Source: Stomoxys calcitrans
Taxonomy: Eukaryota > Arthropoda > Insecta > Diptera > Muscidae
Direction: 5' to 3'
Assembly: GCF_963082655.1 (NCBI RefSeq)
Contig: NC_081553.1
Location: 128,431,736-128,495,735, forward strand
Length of the DNA stretch: 64,000 nucleotides
In this document: positions 55,652-64,000 of the stretch, in pieces
Layout: each line of letters opens with the position of its first letter
Numbering within the stretch: position 1 is the first letter of the stretch
The notes under the pieces: model-generated
Databases searched by the model: none
The model's input: only the letters and a program-made list of their open reading frames with translations
What the model was told of the DNA's origin: nothing
Translations under genes and position numbers: made by a program

Positions 55652-56239
55652 TTAGTAACTCTGTGCTACTTACAAAATCCTTAATTGTATTCCATAACAC
55701 GCCCCTAAGTTGGTTCATGTCTGGTATTTTGTATCCACCTAAGTACCGGTGTCCTTTAGCCGCGAAAGCCGGGCAATTACATATGAAATGCCCCAACCTC
55801 TCATCAGCTTCCCCATATGCCTTACACATGCTGTCACTTTCCGCACCGTTTTGCATAAGTGAGCGCGTGGTCCTATGTGTCCCGCATAGATCATTCTTTC
55901 GGTAATGGCCTCGTCCTCTCACGATCCGCATAGTATTTTCGCCGTCTTTCCGACCGTTTCGCTGTTCCACAGTCTTACATGCGCGATTGTAGCCCACGCC
56001 CTTAACTTGAACTGCGTTGACCCGAAAGGCTTTGGGTTAACCAAGTTTATTGACAGCAGTAGTCTGGCCTTCACAACCAAAACATTTGCTTTGTCATTCC
56101 TTCTTACCTCGCTATGGTTCGACAAACAAACGATGCGAATCGTGCTATCCCCAGAGAAGGCGTTAATCTTGTTCTTACACTACAAGACTGTTCGCGATCT
56201 TACCGTCCTGGTTGTTAATGCCCTTACACAGACAATCGC
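55652..56239 (-). mobile_element. LOA/I-like fragment (RNase H end and zinc knuckle)
   Basis: Minus strand encodes KANVLVVKARLLLSINLVNP, KPFGSTQFKLRAWAT, then in another frame CKAYGEADERLGHFICNCPA and LGGYKIPDMNQLRGVLW. Aligns with 15820-16320 along its whole length. Homology to the 15.8 kb copy stops at ~56239, where a Jockey 3' tail begins. Confidence 0.83.
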
Positions 56240-56299
56240 TTGTTGTTGTTGCATCAGTTCTATCCTGCGTCTGCTTGGTTCTGTTGAATATCTAGATTC

Positions 56300-56822
56300 A
56301 GGAACTCAGCGAGTAATGTAGGGATCTCCAGTGGGATCTAAGTCTTTGACGAGTGGTTCTGGCTGTGTAGTTACACAGGCGACATGTGTCGTGTGGTCCC
56401 AGGTCACAATCGGAACACGTATCGTGCAGGTAGGTGTTGAGGCGGAATCGTCTGCCGGATGATTGTGCCAGAACTACTCTGGTTTGCCGAGGCAGTTTAA
56501 TTTTTCAGCTGCAATAAGTGGCGGTTGTACTCCAAAGACCACGTTCACCCAATAGCTATTCACCGCATGTGCTACGTATCTGCATACATTTTGTGCACAT
56601 GTTGCTTGATCTAGAAGGTCTCTACTTCTTCTCGCTCTAGATCATGAAGACGCACCCTGAGGCTTCTGGGCGAAGAACACCCATCCACAAGATGATGATT
56701 TGGATGGGCCCTACGATAACAGCCCAGAGGGTATTGCTAAAACAGCATGTAGCTATGTCTTCAGACCGGAAGAATGTTTGTCTCCTGATGGAGGTGGTTC
56801 GGCATTTTGACAGTTCTAACTA
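56300..56822 (-). pseudogene. Jockey-like ORF2 C-terminal region
   Basis: Encodes HLHQETNILPV, QYPLGCYRRAHPNHHLVD (shifted), LPRQTRVVLAQSSGRRFRLN, TYLHDTCSDCDLGPHDTCRL (a Cys/His cluster at the C-terminus) and SHWRSLHYSLSS-stop. Frame changes occur between blocks. About 35 residues expected between the RT thumb and HLHQE are missing, at or near the MITE site. Confidence 0.78.
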
Positions 56823-57057
56823 TTGGGTTGCCCAAAAAGTAATTGCGGATTTTTTAAAAGAAAGTAAATGCATTTTTAATAAATCATAGAATGAACTTTA
56901 ATCAAATATATTTTTTACACTTTTTTTCTAAAACAAGCTAAAAGTAACAGCTGATAACTGACAGAAGAAAGAATGTAATTACAGAGTCAGAAGCTGTGAA
57001 AAAATTTGTCAACGCCGACTACATGAAAAATCCGCAATTACTTTTTGGGCAACCCAA
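56823..57057 (+). mobile_element. Mariner-type MITE, copy 4 (235 bp)
   Basis: Intact terminal repeats and TA on both sides (56821-56822, 57058-57059). Inserted into the Jockey-like RT. The cleanest copy in the window. Confidence 0.95.
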
Positions 57058-57059
57058 TA

Positions 57060-58480
57060 TTATTACACCGCGCTGCATAACTTGCCGGCCAATATCTTTG
57101 TGTGTGGCCGATAGGATTTCTTTGTCAGCACTCCAAGTGCTGCTGGCAAGTGATTTGAAGACCTTGTCTCTATTTTTGACCTTAACGGAAATTGCGGTGG
57201 CGTGTTAAGGGGGAATACGGAAGAGCTGTCAAATGTGACACCAAGTATCTTGGGACACTTGATGGTCGGAATCGTTACTTCGTCGACTTTCGCATTAAGC
57301 TTATTATCCACCTCATAAGTGTATATGGTGAACAATATGATTGAAGATTCAGTGGCAGACATTTTGCAGCGAAATAAGAGGCAAGATGGCTGAGGTAGAC
57401 GTTTAATCTAACGCAGAACATACATATGATACGGTTTCTATGCTATTTGGAGTGGGTGGAATAGAGAGTAATTAGTTTCGGGGTATATTCATTTGCCTTG
57501 GGGTATTTCCTGTTTCACTCTACGGAGTTTCGACGTCTTAGACCTAAATTCCACAAACGACTGGCGACCACACAGATAATGCGTGCTAGAGGAACTGGTT
57601 GGCGATGTCTTCCATCAATTTGGCATGACGGACTATGTCGATAGATCCAGTGCCACAAGGACCTTCCCATTAAAAGGCCTGGGCTGATTGAAACCACGGA
57701 AAATATGTGCGGTGATGGCATGAATGCGGTGGTTGTGCTGTGCAGTCTACGAAATCCATGCTGATAATCGGCGAATGGATTCTCCAAGGCGGTTCAGGAG
57801 GAGTAGTCCTTCAAGCGTCTTGGTTATTGATGAGAGGGTCGGTCTTTATGACTCCCCCTTACTCGGGTTCTTTTCAGGATTCAATAGCGGAATCACTCTA
57901 CCCATCTTCCAAACATAGGGTATTCTAAGAGTGTTCAATGACAGTTATATAGTACTCGAGACCAAATAGATTCAGATCCTTCAGCATCAGTGTTGAGACT
58001 CCCTAGGGGCCCAACGCCTTGGAGCCACAGATGGAATTTGTCCACTTCGTCCACGGTAATGGCTGTTCATAGAATCCAAGACTACGGATACGACGAATGG
58101 CTCTACTCCTACCATTGTCCCTCTCGGGATGATCAATAATTTACGTTTGAACAACCTGGCGCATCTCTTCGGATCAGTCACAGTAACGTCGCCAAGACTG
58201 GCTGAGGTCCTGTCATCCCTTCTGCCGGGGTTCGAGAGTGACTAACCAGTAGAACACAGCTTGCCTAAACCAGTACCTAAGTTACATTGCTTCAAATGCA
58301 CCAGCCACAAATTCCGCTTATATTCCTTGACTTCCCTGTTTATTTCCAGATTCACCTCAAAGAATACCATCTCGCTCCGCGAAATTGGGCTGCACTTGGG
58401 GTAGTTGACCGGCAGGTAAAACGCGGCCGGCTGCTGCGTTAATGATGTCTCGGAATATCCCTCGGCAACTAACACATTTA
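57060..58480 (-). pseudogene. Jockey-like RT and upstream linker
   Basis: Upstream to downstream on the minus strand: YKRNLWLVHLKQCNLGTGLG, VTDPKRCARLF, ALGP-stop-GVSTLMLKDLNLFG, ADYQHGFRRLHSTTTA (RT fingers), decayed DLS.AFDTV (WHWIYRHSP frame), no legible YADD (SYVCSALD in its place), SATESSIILFTIYT and CPKILGVTFDSS. Many stops. An old copy. Confidence 0.8.
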
Positions 58481-58500
58481 AGGGGCGATTGGTGCATTCT

Positions 58501-58829
58501 CTGAAGCCGGCTCAATCGGCCTTCTTCCGGTTGATATATGTCTAACGCACAATGGCGCGGCCAGAGAAAACGGGTGACAAAATTCCAAATTAAGTATGCG
58601 CCTACGAAGTTTTGGAAGAACCTGTCTTATGGAAAACATTCTAACGATTTCAAAAATGCTACCCACAAAAATGTCAGAGTTTTAGCAGACATACCCGTTC
58701 AAAGTTGGCCTATTTTCGGTTTTCAAAAACGAAAAACAAAATTTTTTAGGTATTTTGGCCCGATTTCAAGTGCTATATGTCGAAAATTAGTTAAGTAATT
58801 GACATTTTTTATTTTGTCTACACAGAAAA
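58501..58829. other. Unassigned DNA
   Basis: An 86-codon frame (58538-58798) has no recognisable domain. Lies between the Jockey-like and RTE-like fragments. Confidence 0.55.
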
Positions 58830-59505
58830 AAAATGGAAATAAGACGAAATGGATGGTTATAACTCCCAAAGAGCCTTGCACAACCAAGCAGATAAAGATA
58901 GTTGGGAACCACAACTTTGAGACAGTCAGTTACTTTATCTACCTTGGCACCGCCGTAACCGAAACGAATTACACCAGTTTTGAGATTAAGCGAAGAATAA
59001 TAATGGCAAACAGATGCTACTTTGGACTAAGTAAGCAGTTTAGAAATAAGGCCACCTCTCGGTATAACTACCCATGTTGTTATATGGTTCTGAGGCATGG
59101 GTACTTGTGAAAGCAGATGAGGCAGTGCTTGAAGTATTTGAGAGAAAGATTCTTTGTAAAATATATGGACCAGTTTGCGTTAATGGAGAATATAAGCGAC
59201 GCATGAACCACGAGCTGAATGACGACGATAGCATAGTTACACGCATCAAAATACAACGGCTGCGTTGGCTAGGTCATGTTGTCAGAATGGATGAAGAAGC
59301 CCCAGCATAGAAGTCTTTTGAAGGCAAACACGGTGGTACACGCAAACCGGGAAGACCAAAAGCCCGATGGAAAGATCAAGTTGTGGGAGACACCTCGAAA
59401 CTTGGTGTCAGAGATTTTAGAATGAGCGCAGAAGATCGAGGCGCTTGGAACGCTATTCTACGTTCGGCTAGTGGAACAAATGCTCTGTCTTAGCCAATTA
59501 AAGTA
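58830..59505 (+). pseudogene. RTE-like ORF2 C-terminal fragment
   Basis: With frame changes: NHNFETVSYFIYLGTAVTET, EIKRRIIMANRCYFGLSKQF, MLLYGSEAWVLVKADEAVLE, VFERKILCKIYGPVCVNGEY, RIKIQRLRWLGHVVRMDEEA, then stop and RKPGRPKARWKDQVVGDTSK, LGVRDFR. This is the thumb and C-terminal region (LRWLGHV.RM) common in RTE-like elements of insects. One stop at 59308-59310 and two shifts are visible. Confidence 0.78.
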
Positions 59506-60681
59506 AGTTAACTTTTTCAACAAATGTTGTTTTGGGATTAGCATAGAGCTGAAAACAAAATTTCGCTTAAATCCTTATTTTCACAAGAAAGACAAACTTT
59601 ACATTCTATGTAAATTCCAGAATGATCTTCATAAATTATTTAAATTCTAAACATATCAACAAATAGTTTACAATCTTCATAATAGTGAACACCTTCGAAA
59701 TAATTTTTTTTAGAAAAAGAAATATGTCCCAAATACATTTTTGAAAATTGGTCTATATATTGATGTTAGTTAGATTCACAGTTAATGGCTTAGCCCTCGA
59801 ACCTACGAAGGACCCACAATGTGGCACACCTAGAGGAAAGGGGAGATATTTCAAAACATTTTTTCTGAAATTCCATGTTTTTCTATTCAATACACTATTA
59901 AAATTTTATTTTAACAATTCACAAACTTTAGCAATAAAAACAAAATTCCTTACAAACTTACCTCCGGAAAAGAAATACTTCACTGGCTATCAATTCAAGT
60001 GTGTTCCCAAACTGTTGAAATAAATAGAAAAAAAAGAAATCAAATTATTAAGTTTCAATAAACGAAACAATAGAGGTTTTTGTTTTTAATCGGAACGTCA
60101 TAAACGAATCCAATTACAGTTACAGTATTCGACAATAATAAAAAGTGAAAATGCACAAAAAATGCCAGAATAAATAAAAAGAGACACCAACTGATATGGA
60201 ATTGAACTGAAAAATATTGGAAAAAAATTATAAAACAACAACAACAGCGCAGCAGTAACACAAAAACGCATTGCGAATAGAATAGAATGTCTTCCTGTAA
60301 GCGATGGTTATATTCATACAGTCGCTGGAAATTGCATTGTCACAAAGAGTGTTTAAAAAAACCGGTGCAGATTTGGATACATTTTTACTCTATTTGACAG
60401 CAGAAGACCGTGGAAGCGTGTGTTAGAGCTATCGAATATCACGGCAGAGGGAAATCTGATATATTTACTGCCATATAATATCTATATCGGACCGATTTCA
60501 GAGCAAGATTCCAGCAAAATTCTAATGGGAAATTTTTAAGTCTTACCGAACTAGGACCGAATTCGTAGAACATTTTGGACTGACCTCTTGACCAATGTCT
60601 TACAAAATGAGGGTGATTTTGACGACAAATCGGTCCGATTTCTTGACGAATGTCTTATAACAAGAAAAAAAATAAAAAAAC
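59506..60681. other. Unassigned AT-rich DNA
   Basis: No family or domain recognised. A/CAA-rich tract near 60230-60260. Confidence 0.6.
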
Positions 60682-61493
60682 AAGTAAGAGCGTGGTAGGT
60701 TCGGCCGGGCCGAATCTTATATAACCTCCACCATGGATCACACATGTGGAGTTTTTAAGCAAACAAAGAACAATGAATAAGAACTGTTAGGCTATTGGAG
60801 CTATATTAAGTTATAGTCCGATTCGGACCATAAATGAATTGAATGCTGAACATTGTAGAAGTCATTGTGCAATATTTCAGTTCATTCGGATAAGAATTGC
60901 GCCTTGTAGGGGCTCAAGAAGTATAATCGGGATATAGGTTTATATGGGAACTGGATCAAGCTATAGATCGATTCGGTTCATGTTGGACACATATATTGAT
61001 GGTCATAGGAGAAGCTGTAGTACAAAATTTCTGCCAAATCGGATAAGAATTGCGCCCCCTAAAAGCTGAAGAAGTCAAGACCCCAGATCGGTTTATATGG
61101 CAGCTATATTAGGCTATGAACCGATTTGCGCCATACTTAGCAAAGTTGTTGGAAGTCATAACAAAACAACTGAACCCTCCAGCCGCTCAAAAAGTCAAGA
61201 TCCAAGATAGGTTTATATGGCAGCTATATCAAAACATGGACCGATTTGGCCCATTTGCAATCACAACCGACCTACACTAATAAAAAGTATTTGTGCAAAA
61301 TTTCAAGCGCCTACATTTACACCTTCGAAAGTTAGCGTGCTTTCGACAAACAGACGGAAAGACGGACAGACGGAAGGACGGACAGACGGAAGGACGGACA
61401 GACGGAAGGTCGGACGGACAGACGCATATTTCGAGGTGTTACAAACAGAATGACGAAATTACTATACCCCCATCCTATGGTGGAGGTTATAAA
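60682..61493 (+). mobile_element. Family B DINE-1-like element, both ends present
   Basis: AACAAGTAAGAGCGTGGTAG, TTCGGCCGGGCCGAA (60700-60714), TATAACCTCCACCATGG, about three units, an imperfect GACGGACAGACGGAAG microsatellite (61352-61422) and CCTATGGTGGAGGTTATA. Confidence 0.9.
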
Positions 61494-61872
61494 AAGCTAT
61501 ATTCAAATATAGACCGATCTCCCGATTTATGTTGTTGGGCCCATAAAAGGCGCTTTTATTAACCGATTTCAGTGAAATCTGTTACAATGAGTTGTATAAG
61601 ACCCTTTCATATCCATTCCGAATATGGTGGTGATCGGACTATATTTGAATAAATGTAATTGCCATATGGACCAATATTCAGTTTTACCGTCTTGAACAGG
61701 GAATTGTATTAGGCCACTTGCCATTCGTTACGAGTTTAACCAAATCGTACCAGGTTTATTAATGATGCATTTAACACCGCATTATGGCGAAACGGTGTTA
61801 ATATCCATATATACCCGAGGTGGTGGGTATTCAAAGTTCGGCTCGGTGGAAATAATGCATTTTTACTTGTTT
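61494..61872 (-). mobile_element. Family A element, 5' half
   Basis: Minus strand: 5' TACCCACCACCTCGGG at 61812-61828 with a decayed palindrome (GGTGGAAATAATGC follows), then two diverged units. Truncated against family B at 61493. Confidence 0.8.
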
Positions 61873-61910
61873 AGTATAGAGATTGGTTTGTATAGGAGCA
61901 ATATCAAGTT

Positions 61911-62983
61911 TTTATACGCACCACCGAAGACCCCATCTTTCGGTTCATTTAGTTATTCCGTTTGCAACACATCGAAATATCCTTATAAAGTATATATATT
62001 CTTGATCAGCGTGAAAACCTAAGACCATCTAGCCATGTCCGTCTGTCCGTTGAAATCACGCTACAGTCTTTAAAAATACAGATATTGAGCTGAAACTTCC
62101 GCAGATTCTTTTTTTTATCCATAAGCAGGTTAAGTTAGAAGATTGACTTTATCGGACTATATCTGAATATAGCCCCCATATAGACCGATCCGCCGATTTA
62201 GGGTCTTGGGCCCATAAAAGCCACATATATTATTCGATTTTGCTGAAGTTTGGGACAGTGCGTTGTGTTAGGCCAGTCGACAGCTTTCTTCAATTTGGCC
62301 CAGATCGGTTCAGATTTGAATATAGCGGCCATATAGACCGATCTTACGATTTAAGTTTTTGGGGCAATAAAAGCCGCATTTGTTTTTCGATTTAGCCAAA
62401 ATTTGGGACAGTGAGTTGCATAAGGCCTCTCGACTTCGTTCTTCAATGTGGCACAGAACGGTCCATATTTGGATATAGCTGCCACATAGACCGGTCTCTC
62501 GATTTAAGGTTTCGAGCCCATAAAAGGCCGATTTCGCCGAAATTTGGGACAGTGAGTTGTGTGAGCCCCTTCGTCAGCCTTCTTCAATTTGGCCCAAATC
62601 AGTTCAGATTTGGATACAGCTGCCATATAGACCGATATTTCGATTTAAAGTCTTGGCCCCATAAAGGCGAATTTATAATCCAATTTCGCTGAAATTTGAC
62701 ACAGTGACTTATGTTAGGCTTTTCGACATCCGTGTCGCATATGGTTCAGATCGGTTTATTTTTAGATATAGCTACCAAAAAGACCAATATTTTGTTCTAC
62801 AAAATTGAACAATGACTTGCACTTAATAGACAACTCAATATCCGTGTCAAATTTGGTCTAAATCGGACCATATTTACATAAAGCTGCTATGGGAGCATAA
62901 TGGACAGTTGATTTACATATATACCCGAGGTGGTGGGTATCCAAAGTTCGGCCCGGCCGAACTTAACGTCATTTTACTTGTTT
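61911..62983 (-). mobile_element. Family A DINE-1-like element, both ends present
   Basis: Minus strand: 5' AACAAGTAAAATGACGTTAA and TTCGGCCGGGCCGAA (~62947-62961), about five units, short GTCCGTCTGTCCG microsatellite (62037-62049) and terminus TACGCACCACCGAAGACC near 61914. About 1.07 kb. Flanked on both sides by a ~45-bp direct repeat (61871-61913 and 62981-63023). Confidence 0.87.
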
Positions 62984-63029
62984 AGATAGAAATTGGTTTG
63001 TATAGGAGCAATATCAAGTTTTTAGATAC

Positions 63030-64000
63030 ACATGGACCGGATTTGTCATGGCAGCTAGATGTCATAATAAAATTTCACTTACATTGGACAACAATTGCGC
63101 CCTCTAGAAGATGAAGAAGACGAACCAGAATAAATCTAAAGGATAATCTTCCCTCATCAATGGCCAAATGCTGTCTGTACTACTTCATGCATAGGCATCA
63201 AATGTGTGGCTATAGACAAAAGTTATGCATTCATTGCATTCGACGTTGGCAAAATAATGGCAACAATGACAGCAACAACAACACCATTATCAAAGGCACC
63301 AACAACTGTCACAAAAACAAAAACAGAAAACAAAAACTACCAAAAGCTGCAACAACACATATGCGATACGATACGATGCAATTCGAATAGATTCGATACG
63401 TTTCGTTTTGTGATGCGATGCAGTGTGGTGGTCTCCCCATTTTGGAGTGCATTCGAACACCAAATGAATTGTTCGTTCGCTCGCCAGCTCGGCCAGCAAC
63501 AACCACTTTTTTGTTTATGAATTTATTATAATTTTTTTTTTCACACGGTATTTGTTTTTTCATTATTTTACTTTTGCAAATATCAAGGCCAAGTTTTTGT
63601 TCTGGCAGGCCGTCAGTCAGTTAGTCAGCCAAACCCGCATATGTGTGTCTGTGGGTAAAGTCGTTAGATACGAAATCAAATAATACGGGCTCCAAAGCTG
63701 TTCGAGGAATTATAAAACGACAAAAACAAACAAAAGCGAATTTTATTCAAATTGATCTAAAGCATATCGATTTGGAATTATTAAATGCCATACGCGGAAA
63801 AGCATTTTTGATGCAAATTCATGTGAGCGTGCATTGTAAAGCCCAAATTGACTGGGACTCTAAATATAAAATAAGCAACATTTTCCCAATCTCAAAAACT
63901 CAGAACAACATTTTTCTTTAATTTTAAGTCCTGGGGAATACTGTCTTGGAAATACTACTTCCGGATGGACAGATTTGCAACGATCAACTGTCCGGTGTAA
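63030..64000. other. Family B-like scrap then unassigned DNA
   Basis: 63030-63110 resembles part of a family B unit (ATTGCGCCCTCTAGA). Beyond that the sequence is A/C-rich (63240-63360) and AT-rich. Open frames of 70-104 codons give no domain. Confidence 0.55.

Larger units (their letters stand above)
56240..58500 (-). mobile_element. Jockey-like non-LTR element, split by a MITE
   Basis: 3' end at ~56240 with a (CAA)n-type tail. Going up the minus strand: C-terminal domain (56300-56822), MITE (56823-57057), RT palm/thumb (57060-57362), RT fingers (57515-58020) and linker (58030-58480). Distinct from the LOA copies: no RNase H is seen, as is usual for Jockey. The 5' region and endonuclease are missing or unrecognisable. 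Confidence 0.82.

Noticed and set aside
63206..63520. 104-codon Thr/Lys-rich frame
   Set aside because: ACA/AAC repeat translation, no domain, not conserved in any way visible here.

Overview
The window looks like repeat-dense, gene-poor nuclear DNA from a higher fly. The base composition is AT-rich and nearly every recognisable coding stretch belongs to a decayed transposable element. The repeat spectrum (DINE-1/INE-1-like elements with GTCY-type microsatellites and ~150-bp internal repeats, mariner relics, LOA/I-type, Jockey and CR1-like non-LTR elements, and a tRNA-headed SINE) fits calyptrate Diptera such as a muscid or stable fly. That placement is an inference from repeat types, not from a host gene. 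I found no host protein-coding gene, rRNA, functional tRNA or CRISPR array that I can support.

The layout is a nest of mobile elements separated by 0.5-2 kb stretches of unassigned AT-rich DNA. Four non-coding repeat families dominate. Family A (5' end TTCGGCC-like palindrome then TACCCACCACC; 3' end GGTGGTGGGTATA) and family B (TTCGGCCGGGCCGAA then TATACCCTCCACCATGG; 3' end CCATGGTGGAGGGTATA-like) both have sub-terminal inverted repeats, a central array with a 153-bp period and a GACG/GTCY microsatellite. This is the architecture of DINE-1/Helentron-associated elements. Family C has ~125-131-bp internal repeats, a TTTGTTTG-rich start and a CAGCTAGT-like end, which suggests a Helitron. Family D is a ~640-bp element with its own inverted ends.

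Coding relics are as follows. LOA/I-like non-LTR pieces (endonuclease, RT, RNase H, zinc knuckle) lie at 8.3-9.5, 11.3-11.7, 13.3-16.4, 42.5-45.9, 51.1-52.0, 52.1-52.5 and 55.7-56.2 kb, with a possible ORF1 remnant at 39.7-40.6 kb. A 5'-truncated CR1/Jockey-superfamily element lies at 24.0-26.3 kb, a Jockey-like element at 56.2-58.5 kb, and RTE-like pieces at 41.2 and 58.8-59.5 kb. Four internally deleted mariner relics lie at 0.4-1.0, 21.4-21.7, 45.9-46.3 and 50.0-50.6 kb. A cecropia-type mariner MITE of ~235 bp (four copies) and a tRNA-derived SINE of ~270-320 bp (eight full or partial copies) are scattered throughout.

The most informative structures are nested insertions whose order can be read from the flanks: a fold-back mariner relic with 202-bp arms inside a family C copy; a SINE with a 14-bp target duplication inside a LOA fragment; a CR1-like element splitting one family A repeat unit; a MITE inside a Jockey element that abuts a LOA fragment; and an apparent 5.15-kb composite DNA transposon (42246-47397) that splits the 3' end of a family A element and has been filled by later insertions. 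No set of genes here forms a working pathway. The biology on view is transposon turnover and non-autonomous element evolution.
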